This document shows positions 1-12,137 of a stretch of DNA of 64,000 nt, one piece after another. A model generated the notes under the pieces. It was given only the letters and a program-made list of their open reading frames with translations. It made no database searches and was not told where the DNA came from. The DNA comes from Perca fluviatilis (Eukaryota; Chordata; Actinopteri; Perciformes; Percidae): positions 28,427,715 to 28,491,714 of the forward strand of contig NC_053127.1 in NCBI RefSeq assembly GCF_010015445.1, written 5' to 3'. Made by a program: the position numbers and the translations under genes. Each line of letters begins with the position of its first letter. The stretch's first letter is position 1.

Positions 1-1527
1 AGAATTTGTAGGAGACAGGGTTGCATTCTGCTGAATGTCTGAGCAGCTCTGCAGGTTGGCATTATTTGAAGCTGCATGTTGTTATTGATCCAGAGGGATA
101 GATTATATAATCGCTCCCTTGTTATATACACTCAGGGAAATAAAAAACACACCACTCCATTTTTGAATAGCATCAAACATTTGATTATTTTATTAATTGT
201 AATGAACGTATTCAATTCATACACCTCAATGAGAGTTTCAATGTCATGCAAAATATTCGAAAGAATGTGATACGTCTCCTCATGGACCTGCAATACTGCC
301 AGATTTGATTTTGGGGGATTGCTGCCAGATATACACCAGCCGTATCGGTCAATGTTGTGCCGCAGTCCTAACACGTGGTCGGCATAGTCTTGGACAGTTG
401 GCAGACGCTCCAGTGACATTGTACTGCTCTTATAGCCAGTCCAACAGTTAACACCAAGATACCACCCGGCTGCTCTCACTGCCCTGGAGCCCACCAATGG
501 CCCTCGCCCTCTGTGCTCGTGTCAGTTGTGGCATCTTACAAAACTATCATTTTTCTTTCCTTTTGGTGCCTTTTTATCATAGGCAAGAATCATGTGCGTT
601 TAATGAGTGATCGGACAGGATTTTCATGATAATTCATGTGCAACCACTAGCAAAATATAGGATATATAACCGCTCACCTTCTGTACCAAAATCACACAAA
701 TACACTTTTTTTGTGTATGGACTGTGATATATAAATGTCAAGACTTTTTAACAAATTAACTACATACTTATTTATAGTAAAATTTACAGTGGTGCGTTTT
801 AAATTTCCCAGAGTGTAATATTTTTCGCTCATTACAGGGCTCGTCTGCGTCCTTACATAAACTCCCGTTTATCATTCTGCATCGGTCCATTTACAAGCTG
901 TCATTTTAATGCTGGGTCTTGTTTAGCTCCGAGCTCTTACTGGCTCCAGTTCAAAAGTACATCTTAAACCCATCCAGGGTTAGCAGCTTAAGTTGACGGG
1001 ACTCATCCAAACACTTTCATTGTTGTTACTGTGCAGCTTTGTTGTGTTCAAACATAAAACGGCTTACATTTGGAGGGGCCGCGTTTGCTGAGCTTTTAAG
1101 GGAACAAATCACCTAAAATGACCTCATCTCAGCGTGCTGGCTCATATCCACATTGTCCCTCAGAAACTGACCTCAAAGCAGCTACCCGGTACACAAAGCA
1201 ACAGCAGTGCTGTTTTGAAGATAAATAATAATAAAGTCTTGGATGCACTTTAAGTAGCAGCAGAAGCCACTTTCATTTTCAAGTTTCTTCCAAGGCAACT
1301 GATGCAATTTGAGGGGATGGAACTCACAGCTAAGCAACAAAGTGGAAAAAAATCAATACCGCTGTAAAGCTCTTCTGTCTAGACAATGGAGGCTGAGAGG
1401 CTTGATGAAAACTCAGAGGAGAACTGTGGCTGTGTACGTGGCACAGGGGATGCATTTCAGTTGCATGCAATCAGTTTTAGATGTCAGAGAGAAGTTGCTG
1501 AAATGTAAAATGATTGCATTGACTTAC
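1..1527 (-). other. camkk1 intron 3 (partial)
   Basis: Intronic by position, since it follows the GTAAGT donor of the exon at 1528. No further kinase exon, no well-defined repeat and no RNA gene were seen. Confidence 0.6.
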
Positions 1528-1581
1528 ATAATGTTTGTCATCATCCTCATTGTAGGCAAGTTTGACTACACCGTAGGAGCC
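1528..1581 (-). CDS. camkk1: camkk1 coding exon 3 (glycine-rich loop of kinase domain)
   Basis: This 54-bp, 18-codon exon reads GSYGVVKLAYNEDDDKHY on the minus strand. It sits between a TTGCAG acceptor and a GTAAGT donor, both phase 0. With the previous exon ending EIGK it completes the kinase glycine-rich loop GKGSYGVV, which binds ATP. The exon borders agree with the human CAMKK1 protein as I recall it, where the next residues are AMKVLSKKKL. That next exon is not found at lower coordinates, so the gene continues beyond position 1. The short acidic stretch NEDDDKHY corresponds to NESEDRHY of mammalian CAMKK1. Confidence 0.9.
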
Positions 1582-1799
1582 CTGCAATACAACAAAGAGA
1601 TTACAGTATTTATCACATGTGGATATACAGCAACACATTAGTGAATGAGAATGCAATGCGGTACCCACCTTTTGTGGTTCAGCTCCACATTAAAACAACA
1701 AAACTGATTCCTAAAGCATCACTTTGAGAACAGACGGCATCATACCGACAGATTGTTTTGAAGGCAGCACAGTTTCTATTCTAACACAACACAGATTGG

Positions 1800-1911
<112 letters not shown>

Positions 1912-2699
1912 CCAAAGAACAAAACTGCTTGGGAAGCTGATCAAACACTTACATTATTGACATAAAGCGAATGAGATCACCTTTAATGTCTTGAACATCT
2001 AAATTTGCCACCTGGCTGATGGTAAATACCTCAGGATTTATTGGGCTTTAGAAGCAATTGGTGTTATGCACAACCAAAAATCCATTTGTGGGCTTTAGTC
2101 AAGAAACGCAAGAGTGTGAATTCTTCCAAATTTATGTAACAAAGCTTAACAAATGTCAAATGTCACAAATTCATGCGTCGCTCTCCAGTGTTAACACCTA
2201 AGATTCACTAGGTTTCATAAAAGAGATGGTTTGATATCACGGTTTAATTTCTGAAAAAAAATTGAACATTTGAACGTAAAAATATCCAACAGATACTATT
2301 TTTTTCCCCTCTTTCCGTCTGCTGTAAATAGGTACTTTGAATGCTGTATGCTAATCTAAAAACATTGCCATTTGCATGTTCCGGGCCTTGTTGTGTAAAA
2401 TGATGTGCAATTCACTCAATTCAATTTGACAGTTTTTCAATTTTCATCTCTGTTGCAACCACAGTGATTTCCTCCATGTGTTAATCACAGAAGTGTTTCT
2501 CTCCAAGCGTTACTTTTTGCAAATGCAAAATGTGAGTCAATCTGGTGTGCTCTCGGATTTAGTAATTCTGCAGCTCTGTGTCTCCTGTGAAGTTTAAAAT
2601 GGTGTAGCATACATTAGTTCCATTGCACACTTTGAATTTTGGCATTTTCCTTTTTATTTCCTCCTCCTTACTATATACAATCTAGTGTTTTTGTCACAC

Positions 2700-3110
2700 A
2701 GACTTAGCCATGTTAGCGGCGTGGCTCTCAGTATGGCAGCTTTGGTCGGTCAGTTCAGACTGGAATATCTCTATTGGATGAATTGCCATAGCATTTTCTA
2801 CAGGCATTCATAGTCCCCAAATAATGAACCCTTTGGCGATCCCCTGACTTTAATTTAGCACCGCCATGAGGTTGACATTTCCTTTTCCCACTTTATATTC
2901 AGCGCTAATCAAATGTTACAATGCTAACATGCTAAACTAGCATCATGGACATTACCTTATAAGCATTACCTGTTTAACATCACGTTAGCCTTGTGATTGT
3001 GAGCATGTGAGCATGTTAGCATTAAGCTCAAAGCACTGCTGTGTCTAAGTACAGCCTCAGAGCTGCTAGCATGGCTGTAACGTTTGGCTCCGTCTTGTTT
3101 GATAGTGAAA
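2700..3110. repeat. Old dispersed repeat ('GCTAACATGCTAA' family)
   Basis: Contains the recurring blocks 'cagactggaatatc', 'attgccatagcatttt' and repeated 'atgctaacatgcta'. These occur again at 10020-10960, 12880-13860, 15000-16640 and 29790-30070. It is diverged with no clear ends. Confidence 0.55.
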
Positions 3111-3511
3111 TATATTTCTAGAAAACGAGAACTTCAGCAAGTAAAAAGGTAAATGTAGCCAACAATGCAGGCAATTGTAGGATAAAATATGAAATAACAT
3201 TACTGGACTGTTGAAATCGCTCGTTTTAAAGTATGTATAGCTAGCTAGCTAACTATTCCGCAGATGGATAGGTGGTTTTCACCTGAATATATCCAAAAAC
3301 ACACCCTCCTGTCTACATTATATATTATTATAACTATTATATTTGACTAAAATGTAAGAATATGCAAGCAATATAATAACTCACAACGTTTAGTGAGCAC
3401 ATGCTGTGAATGTGAATCTGCTCACTTAAATTGAGCAAAGGGCCAATCTTCTCAAAGCAGCTGCTATTCTTCCAAACCACTCCAAAACTGAACAAATGGC
3501 AAATAACTCAC

Positions 3512-3559
3512 CTTTCCAATCTCACTCTTCAGCTTATACTGGTTCAACTGGATACAGTC
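3512..3559 (-). CDS. camkk1: camkk1 coding exon 2 (start of kinase domain)
   Basis: This 48-bp exon encodes 16 residues, DCIQLNQYKLKSEIGK, and is phase 0 at both ends. It has a clean ATTACAG acceptor and a GTGAGT donor on the minus strand. The sequence corresponds to DCVQLNQYKLQSEIGK at the start of the mammalian CaMKK catalytic domain. It lies between the N-terminal exon at 9472 and the glycine-loop exon at 1581, giving introns of about 5.9 and 1.9 kb. It is too short to stand out as an open reading frame and was found by motif and splice site. Confidence 0.9.
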
Positions 3560-3657
3560 CTGTAATGGAGGGGGGATAAGAACTAAATCATCAACATAAA
3601 CATGACAGAAAAATGTTTTTCATCATCTCAAGCAAAGAGAAACAGGGTAACGTTACA

Positions 3658-3680
<23 letters not shown>
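3658..3680. repeat. (TG)n microsatellite
   Basis: Eleven or so TG units followed by a short GA and TA stretch. Confidence 0.95.
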
Positions 3681-3688
<8 letters not shown>

Positions 3689-4047
3689 TGTGTATATATA
3701 CTGTATATATGTGTTGAGAGCCATTTATTTCTGAGATGTAGGGAACGATGCAGTCTATAGTTTCTGTTTACGGTCTGCAAATCCATTAGGGTGCTACTGC
3801 TTAAATGGCTGATTTTCAGTTCCATAGCAACCACTGTTATAGCACAGAGTCAGCCAGGGGCACGGCAGAGGAGAGCAGACCACAGCAGGACACAGAGGGG
3901 GAGGTGGGGAGATGGGGGGGCTGTGCAAACAGCAAAGTCAATGAGCAGAAAGTGAGCAGTGATGAAAGTGTTTAAAAGCAGGAGACAGAGCTGTGGAAAA
4001 AATGGATTGGAAGCAGTTCTCTCATTACAGATGGAAGGGGCGATGGC

Positions 4048-4159
<112 letters not shown>

Positions 4160-6331
4160 CTGAACCAGTGCCTAAGGCTTGATACTGGGACGTGTTTACA
4201 GGATGAGAGGAGGTAGGAGGACACAGATGTAACAAAACACATGAGTGTGGCAGGACTGAAAGTACTGCATGGTGTAGGGCACGACTTCACTCGCCACCAG
4301 GCAAGGTATTTTCAAAAATAGTTGGTTACATAATACTTTGGTTATGTAGCTCATACTGAGGATTGCAGGAGATGGGCGGATAGTGCATTGGAGGGTTATG
4401 CACTGTTGGGTATGATGGTGTGAAGTATTGTGGGCAGGGATTAGGACAAAGGGTGAGAGATGGAATAAAAGATGGGGCTTTGGTAGGTGAAACAAGCAGT
4501 GGGACTGAGAAAAGGATTGCTTTGATTGGTTGAAGAGAGATAAAGAGAATAAAGAAAATAGGGCGGCAAAGGATAAAAGGGAAAGGCAAATGAGGAGAAT
4601 CTAAAGAAAAGAGCAGTAGGAGGAATTGTCTGAGTTGGGTTCACAGTTTGCCAGCACATGCTCAGTGGGCGCTGCACTGCAGTTAATACTGTCAGGACAG
4701 ATGGATAAAGAGGGCCATGCAGAAAGCCTAAAATACATCTGTCACACATGCACTCGAGTCAAACTCAAATGCTTTACTGGGCCACGGGACAGATAAATCT
4801 TTAGAGGGCTCTTCCAGTCATACTGTCACGTTAGACTATTGCTTTACATTACCAGCCCAGCCCAGCTGTCTTCCCTCAAACTCTCTAGATCTCTCCATCC
4901 ATTACTCAACAACAGGTCAATATCGGTGAATAACAAATACATCACTGCCTACTGTGGTGTTCAAAATCAATAGCCATGCTTTTCATTCTTATGATGAATA
5001 ATAAGCAGCCTCAGGAAGTGTGTAAAAAAGAAAAAAAAAAAAAAGGGAACTTGTGTTTGATGGTATGGGTTTGATGGAAGTGCTAAATCAATTCCTCAAC
5101 CAGTCATTTTAAAATGAATTTTGAAAGAACAGTGTTATGGCTGCAGCAAAATGAGACCATTGCATCAGCAGATGGTTTATTCTATGTTGTTTTAATATGC
5201 TGGGTGCAAATCTGCAGAAATAACGTATGGCACAAGGCAAGACGATCAACCAAAAGAGGAAAGATGACTTCTCTATCTTTACTTTTACTCAAAGATTACA
5301 TATTAAATGAACACACATTCAGTTCTGTAGGTGTCTCCAGTATCAACCACTGCTGTACTTGACAAGGTTTAAAATACGCACATCATTTACTGTACTAATG
5401 TACTGTGAAGAAAAAGACCGGAGCATTTATCTTTGCTCAAGGGGATGAGAAAGTTAGTTTACATTTTTTTCTGTTGCTGTTTATAGGTAAGTCAGACATG
5501 ACCGATACAATGGACAAGACTGAACTTTTCAGAGGAAACTTCTGAAAGAGACTCATACATGCAAGCTCTAACACTTACACTTCACACAGTTCACACAGTC
5601 AGCTCACTGGTATATCAATGTCCAGTACTGTCACGGACATTTCTATTGTTAGGAAGTCATTTCATTGTTATCCATTTCGGTGTAATAAAAAGTGGCTGTG
5701 AATAGAAACACAAGCAGAGAGGGGACTCATCAGCAATAAAATGCGCAAATCTATTTAACAAAATGACCCAGAGACTCCTCACAGAGTGCTGCTGGCTTAG
5801 TTATTATGGAAATGTTTTAGTTTCCTGTTGATGGACATTTAGTTTGTGTGGCTTATTTCCAGGTCTGTATACAGCTGTCCATCCATGTTAGTGTGTCCAT
5901 AAATGCATTTCCCCATTTATTTTTCGTCTCATTTTTCTTCCTCATTTTCAGTTATTATCTCATATTGTGGGTGCTGTACATCCCTGTGATTGATGTGTGA
6001 TGTGATTTGACACAAATCATTATGCTCCCATGTACGGACAAAGAACATTTCTAACAATTAACCCAGTTATGTTGGGTGGTTTCTCTTGATTTTCCTAATC
6101 CTAACTTAACCCACAAAACTGAGAAGTGAATGTGTTCTAAAAATTCCTCCCACTTCCGGAGGGAAGAGAAAATTATACACATTACATGTGTGTGTGTGTG
6201 TACAAAATAGAGTAAAAGACAATAATAAATGTGATGGGAAAGTCAGAAATGAGAAACCAAAGATGAGTTGTCTGCAAGACACAGAGAAAAAAAAAAAGTG
6301 TCCTTCTAAAATAATATAATATATAAAAAAT

Positions 6332-6393
6332 ATTTTTTTTTTTTTTTTTTTTTTAAAATATTCTCCCCTTATTCTCTCCTTTTTTTTTTTTTG
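6332..6393. repeat. Poly-T runs
   Basis: Two T runs (about 24 and 13) in an A/T-rich stretch; low complexity. Confidence 0.9.
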
Positions 6394-6542
6394 ATCTATA
6401 ATAAGGGTGGGGAGATAAAAGAAACCAAATAATGAAAAAATGCACGTGTGAGTAATTCCTATACACTTTCCCACTGCTGTAATTCTAAGTAACAGTGAAG
6501 AAAGTCAAAATGTCAGCCATAACTGATGTTTATGTATGCAAG

Positions 6543-6667
<125 letters not shown>

Positions 6668-9025
6668 GGAAATACAAGCAACAAGAGTCCGTTTTTATGG
6701 TTCAGTGCGAGATCTGCAACTCCATTTTCAGATAGGAAAGGACACAATGCCAGGTCTGCGAGTCTGTGGCAGCAGTCTGTTAAATTTAGAGGGGTTCCAC
6801 ATCCTGGCAGATGTCATGAATATTTAATGTTCACTCTGAATTGAAAAAAAAGTCAAGAGGAAAATAGAGATTTGGCCGTCACCCGCATCTACATAATACT
6901 TTTCATGGGTTAGCACAAAGAGATGCTTTCAGTTGCACGTTTCCTAATGTTATATATATATATAATGTTACTCATCATTAATGATAAGCAATCAACTGTA
7001 GATCAACTGTCTCCATAGTTACAGTTTTAAAGTTGTAGTTCAACATGTTGGCAATTATGCATATGCGCCTTCTTGCTGAGTGTAAGAGGATCAATACCTT
7101 TCTCAGGTCTATACGACACACTAAATACGAAGCCACAGCCAGCAGCTTGTTAACTTAGCTTAGCTTAGCACAAAAGCTAGCCTGGTTCTGTCCAAAGTAC
7201 ACCTACCAGCATCTCTAAATCTCACTAAATAACACATTATATTGTGTTTATCACATACAAAAACCCAAATGTAAAATGATACTTTGCAGTTTTACAGGAG
7301 GTTGCAGGAGTCAGAACTATGTGCGGGATTATTTCTACCATAACATTTAGGAAAGCAAACTTCCCAAATTTCAAACAATTCCGTTAGGTGCTACGTTACC
7401 TCTGAGTGCTGAGTAACAAAAAAATATTTTAGAGAATCTAAAAAGCTAATATGATAGAATGTAAATCATCACTTACGCAATCATCACTTACATTAGGACA
7501 CAAGAAGTGTCAAGTACCTTTAATTGTAGTTGTTAAAATGTATGCTGGATAATACACTGCTAAAATGTATCCACATTAAATGTGTCAAACTTAATTTATA
7601 TATTTACAAGGACAATGCAAATGAATCAACATCTCTGTAAATGTGCCAGTGTTAGCCAGCTGGTACATTTTTTTTGAATGCAGCCCTTTGGCGAGATGTT
7701 TTGAAATCAATGAGGTTAGGCTTAACGCTTCCTCCAGTGCACCTACACTTTTAATATGGGGTCTATCCCTGGGGGGTGTGTCAGCTAACTCTTGCCTCCC
7801 TGAAACCCTGGAACGAAGGCAATAAAGCAGATTGTCTCTTTAACACCTCTGAAACTCCATCTCCTTATTTACTCAAGGTGCAGTAAAAAAATATCGTAAA
7901 TGCAGCAGGCAGGTGAGGCTTCCAGTGCAACAGCCAGCGAGAGGTGACCGTGTAACACGTAACAACCTGAACAGCCGAAATCTAAAACTAGTGTGTAAAA
8001 TACAATAGGAAAGGTATTAGCTGTCAAAGTTGTATCAAATGTCTTAACATTTATACAGACAGACATGCACACACACAGGAAAACAAGCAGAAATGTTCCA
8101 AATGATTACCCAAGGAAATCATTAGATGCTCCCACCCCCACCCCCTCACTACTTTAATGGTGTATCCAGCAGCACAATGCCAGCCAGAATGCATTAAATG
8201 TCTGATGAGTCAAAAGTGCACTTGTCAAAGCCAAAGTCGGAACAAAATTCGGTCACATGTAAGTGCAACCAACATCTGCTCACAGTGCAGAGCATGTACT
8301 GTAGTATATAGGCAGGACACCAGTCACAGAAGCGGAGATTGCATTATAAGCTAATACACAGAGGCATGTTTCCACGATGGGTGCTTATGAGAGACTAGTG
8401 TGCACACCTTCTCACGCGTCCCTCTTCCGGTAATGTTGTCCACTGGCCTTCTGATCCTCTTTCTTTGGTGATAATGCAGAGATATTGAGCTATATGGTGC
8501 TCCTATCTAGTTATGATGTATAACGGCTCTCATCAGCTCAATGGAGCCGTTTGTTCTCAGTTTGTGTTACACTCCCTGCTATCATACCACATGTCACACC
8601 CAACTGCAGAGAATCATGTTAGCAAGTTACAGCTTAACAGTGACAGCCCACTTTTTGAACGACTCTGGTTCCGGAAGTGATTTTCCCCCATTCAATTGCT
8701 CCATTGACATTTTGGAAAATGCTTTTGTTTGAGTTTTAAGTCTGGAATCACGCCAACCAGCTATGAGGTAAATTGTGACCATAAAACATTTGATTCAGCG
8801 CAAAAGAACATTTTGAAAAAGGGCAAAAAATGCAAAGGAACAAGACTGTGTATAAAAAAACGATCATACTGTAGACTTCAATGGTAGCAGCTCACTAGCC
8901 GTTTGCAGGTGCGATAAACATTTCCATGGTAACGGCGAGCTCAACCAATCAGAGACGTCGCTGTTACGCCTACGATTTTTATTGTAGTACTTCCCATGAC
9001 ATATTAAATAAGACAAGGTTGATTT

Positions 9026-9224
9026 GGGTGCCCGGATAGCTCAGTTGGTAGAGTGGGTGCCCATTTATAGAGGTTTATTCCTCGAAGCAGCAGGCCCGGG
9101 TTCGACTCCGACCTGCGGCCCTTTGTTGCATGTCATTCCCCCTCTCTCTCCCCTTTCATGTCTTCTGCTGTCCTATTGAAATAAAGGCTGAAAAAGCCCC
9201 AAAAAAATAATCTTAAAAAAAAAA
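9026..9224 (+). mobile_element. tRNA-derived SINE, complete, with target duplication
   Basis: The head is tRNA-like, with box A (TAGCTCAGTTGG) and box B (GGTTCGACTCC) of an RNA polymerase III promoter. The body reads 'ttgcatgtcatt', 'tcatgtcttctgctgtcc', 'aataaaggctgaaaaagc' and ends in an A tail. An identical 11-bp target duplication AAGGTTGATTT flanks it at 9015-9025 and 9225-9235. It inserted by LINE-driven retrotransposition. A second copy lies at 38533. It is not a functional tRNA gene. Confidence 0.93.
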
Positions 9225-9471
9225 AAGGTTGATTTCATACATTATATTTAGATATATTCATATACATTCTTTCCAGGGGCATAAATCTTCGTTTCACAAT
9301 CTCTTGGCTCGTAATAAGACTACCTTGCATGGTGTAGACATCATGGCATGACAATCATAACCCTTACGGAGAAAATGAATGGGATATTTACTTTCCGGAA
9401 CCACACTGTTGAGCTCTAGAACTATAATTTAATGATTATTAAGTCATAAAAAATTTAAATCACTTCCTCAC

Positions 9472-9801
9472 CTGAGCGTCTGAGATGGACACACGCTTAG
9501 ACTCCACGGTGGGCCTGCGAGCCACACGAGGGGATATGTGCGTATATCCTCCCCCAGAGCCCGACAGGTAAGTGCCTCTCTCCTGCAGCGACAACTTCCT
9601 CCCAGTCAGGTGAGGCCGCAGCGCACGAGTCTTCTTGGCCTGAGCCGCGTCCTGCTGAGCCCCGCCATTCCTCACGCCGTTGGACGCAGAGCCGCTGGAG
9701 TCCTCCGTCGTCAAGGCAGCCATGTTGTCTGCGAGACTGCTGGTCTGTTTGTCAGAGTCGGGGTCCAGCATCTCACGGCCAGGGTCACTGCTCATAGCCA
9801 T
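9472..9801 (-). CDS. camkk1: camkk1 first coding exon (N-terminal regulatory region)
   Basis: This exon encodes residues 1-110 of calcium/calmodulin-dependent protein kinase kinase 1, the Ser/Thr kinase that activates CaMKI, CaMKIV and PKB in the cytoplasm and nucleus. The first 60 residues are low complexity and poorly conserved. From residue 62 it matches the family: RPHLTGRKLSLQER, then YTHISPRVARRPTVES and SISDAQ. The serine in KLSLQER (residue 71) and the threonine in RRPT (residue 98) correspond to the PKA sites Ser74 and Thr108 of rat CaMKK alpha, so cAMP inhibition is probably kept. HISPR followed by RRPT and SISDA favours CAMKK1 over CAMKK2. The start is chosen on an ideal Kozak context. 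The exon ends in phase 0 at a CAG|GTGAGG donor. Whether this is a teleost a or b copy cannot be told. Confidence 0.92.
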
Positions 9802-9807
9802 GGTGGG
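9798..9807 (-). promoter_or_regulatory. Kozak start context of camkk1
   Basis: The minus strand reads CCCACCATGG around the first ATG, a near-perfect vertebrate Kozak context with A at -3 and G at +4. This decides the start; the second methionine, two codons on, is weaker. Confidence 0.8.
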
Positions 9808-9904
9808 CGGGGAGGCAGGAGCAGGTTGCAGGGAGAGTACTGGGGAGCGCCCACCAGCATCAACGTGAGCTGGGCCAGCCTCCGGTCGCAGCGTTCCACC
9901 ACAG
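9802..9904 (-). other. camkk1: camkk1 5' UTR part of first coding exon
   Basis: The 103 bases upstream of the ATG extend to a strong minus-strand acceptor: a pyrimidine run ending TTCCAG, with the exon starting at 9904. The first coding exon is therefore preceded by at least one non-coding exon. Inferred from the splice signal only. Confidence 0.6.
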
Positions 9905-10019
9905 CTGGAAGAGAAAGGAGGAGAGGCTGTGAGCGGAGTCAGCTGCAGTAGGAAGAGTTGATCTACACTCTATCCACATTTGGATCAAGAGAAAAAAAAC
10001 AGTTCTCTACGTACTATGT

Positions 10020-10147
10020 ACTGTAGTGCCATCATCAAGTCAAAAACTTCTATTTGTCAATACGTGTAAAACCAACGACATCCCCATCAACCTCGGCTGT
10101 ACTTTGTGTTTCGTGCTAATTAGCAAATGTCAGCATGCTAACCAGAC
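10020..10147. repeat. Dispersed repeat, left part of duplicated block
   Basis: 'ctgtagtgccatcatcaagt' through 'agcatgctaac' is repeated at 15208-15367 with about 85-90% identity by eye. The downstream block 10375-10700 repeats at 16014-16640. Confidence 0.7.
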
Positions 10148-10322
10148 GTGTATAGTCCAGGTGCCAGAAAGTAAAAATCCTGCCATGTTTTTGGATCTGC
10201 CTCTACATCTAGAACAGGTGTTTTCACTAACGAGCTCATCTACCTGGTAGAGGAGCTGGTTTAGTGATGGTTGGGACAGCTGCTGGACAGGATTTCTACT
10301 TTCTGGCACCTGGACTATACAC
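10148..10322. mobile_element. Small palindromic MITE with 35-bp inverted repeats
   Basis: The ends at 10148-10182 and 10288-10322 are inverted repeats of 35 bp with one mismatch (GTGTATAGTCCAGGTGCCAG outward). The whole element is 175 bp and absent from the related copy near 15350. No coding capacity. Confidence 0.8.
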
Positions 10323-10374
10323 CTCTGATGCTAACACACTGATCTCAGGAAAACATAATACCTGCTGAACACTT

Positions 10375-10960
10375 CGGTGGACAAAAAGAACGCACCATAA
10401 CACGCTGAAGGAAAAACATAATACCTGCTGAACATCGGCGTGTAAGCATTTGCACAACTCAACACAAAATACAGCTGAGGCCGTTGGGACATGGGTCATT
10501 AATTGTGCAGGTATTTGGTCATAAATCAAAGTATTAGATCAATTAAAACCTGATGATAGTGCTATATGAAACGTTAAAGGGATCACCAAAGTTTTTACAA
10601 TTCATCCTAAAAGGGGAACATGATTACTACTACTACCACCAGTAGTTATAGTGTATAGTTATAGTGCTAGCAATATTTTGGATACAGGGTTGTAGTGCAC
10701 TGGGACATATATTCACACACACAAAAGCCATTGGATATAAACGATGACATGAAAACCCAGAGAAAAAACGGTTCTCTTTATTTTGAATGCTTGTTAAATA
10801 AACTGGACTGGATTGGCAGGTGTCGCACAGTTTTTTCCCCCCTCACAAAATCGCAGGAATACAGCCATGCTAGTGGCTCTGGGAGGAATACTTGCTTTGA
10901 GCTAAATGCTAACTACTGCATGCTAACATGGTCACAATGACAACGTTAACATGGCTAATG
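10375..10960. repeat. Dispersed repeat, right part of duplicated block
   Basis: Shares 'aacgcaccataacacgctga', 'gcaggtatttggtcataaat', 'gggatcaccaaagtt' and 'tggatacagggttgtagtg' with 16014-16640. Ends in 'gctaactactgcatgctaac'. Confidence 0.7.
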
Positions 10961-11012
10961 TTTAACAGGTGTAGTGTTTAACATGTTCGCCATCTTAGTT
11001 TAGCGTGCTAAC

Positions 11013-12098
11013 GAGGGCTGTCAAATGATTTTTTTTTTTAAATCGCTGAATTTCTATAGTTAATCGCATGTTTTATCACATGATTAAAATTCTATTTTGC
11101 ATTTCAAAACTGTTTTTAAGTACATATTAACAATGGAAAGCAATTCTTACCAGTGTATCTTGATTGGGAATCAAATTAATGCAAAGAAAGTTACTTTATT
11201 AACTTGACTTTAAGATTTGTATTGGTTTATTTTTTATTTACTGTAAACAAAAGAAAAATGTGTGAATCTGTCATCATTGCACAATTCCTCCAAGTATCTA
11301 ACTAAAAAACAAAAAATCCCTATCCTTACCAGAGTCAATACAGTGTGCAGTAACTTCGAAATAATTTTGATTACTCACTGACGTCCAGTGATCACCGGTT
11401 AATGAGACAGCGTTTGCACATTGCAGCAGTTCCAGCTGCTTTCTCCGTGTCGAACAGGCTGTGTATGTGTGCATGAAACTACTGTCCTCCTCGACGGCAA
11501 TGTATAAGACGGGTCACAACATGCCAACCGTCGTACTTCTGTAAGACCCAAGTCTTCTACGATGCTGACAGGTCTGCAGTTAGTTGCCACCCATTTCGCA
11601 AGAGCGGTAGTAATTTTTTTGTATTTGGTTTCATCTGCAGGTCGGCGAGTAGCACTTTCCCAAATAGTGCTTTGCCTGAGCCCACTAGCATCAACCTGAG
11701 TCACGTTAACTGTACTATGCTTAGCTCGTAGGTGGTAGCTCAAGCTTGACGTGCTTCGGTTATATTTAAATTCGGCTTTACACAATGTGCATATGGCTTT
11801 CAACTTGTCTACTTGAGTTTTGGAAAATTAAAAGCGCCATTCAGAATCGTGTTGCTGCTGCATTTCTCCATCATGCCTGCAGCAGCAGGATGTGTTTCGA
11901 GGAAGTATGGCAGCTTGATGATAAGTAAAGGTGTGGTTAGGGTCAAAACAGTAGCCCGTTAGGCACGACGCAAAGCCGAGTGAAGTGTAAAATAAATTAA
12001 TAAATGGTGGCATGCGCTTAATGAGATTAAAAAAAATTAACGCGTTATGCTCGGCCCTTAATCGCATCGCGATTAACGCGTTAATGCTGACAGCCCTA
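11013..12098 (-). mobile_element. hAT element with BED zinc finger remnant
   Basis: Flanked by a perfect 8-bp duplication GTGCTAAC (11005-11012 and 12099-12106), with ends (G/T)AGGGCTGTCA. The ends also carry the 'taatcgcgattaacgcgtta' type sequence of fish hAT elements. The minus strand keeps a transposase N-terminus at 11803-11399. Internal and C-terminal transposase domains are missing, so it is non-autonomous. Confidence 0.9.
11399..11803 (-). pseudogene. hAT transposase fragment (BED zinc finger)
   Basis: The first 60 residues hold a BED-type finger (CTLCKAEFKYNRSTSSLSYH, with a second His in LRAKH), then QSTIWESATRRP and ITTALAKWVA, as in ZBED1-like hAT transposases. The reading degenerates after about residue 110 and no DDE or dimerisation domain follows. 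It is part of the element at 11013-12098. Confidence 0.85.
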
Positions 12099-12137
12099 GT
12101 GCTAACATTTAGCACTAAACACAAGGCTGAGGCTTAA

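Noticed and set aside
132..497. 121-codon minus-strand frame near the left edge
   Set aside because: It does not match the expected next CaMKK exon and has no recognisable domain or splice pattern.
9030..9120. A functional tRNA gene
   Set aside because: The tRNA-like head has A and B boxes, but the body, A tail and target duplication show it is a SINE.
9460..9951. Plus-strand reading frames over the camkk1 first exon
   Set aside because: They are shadows of the GC-rich minus-strand exon, which has homology, a Kozak start and a donor.
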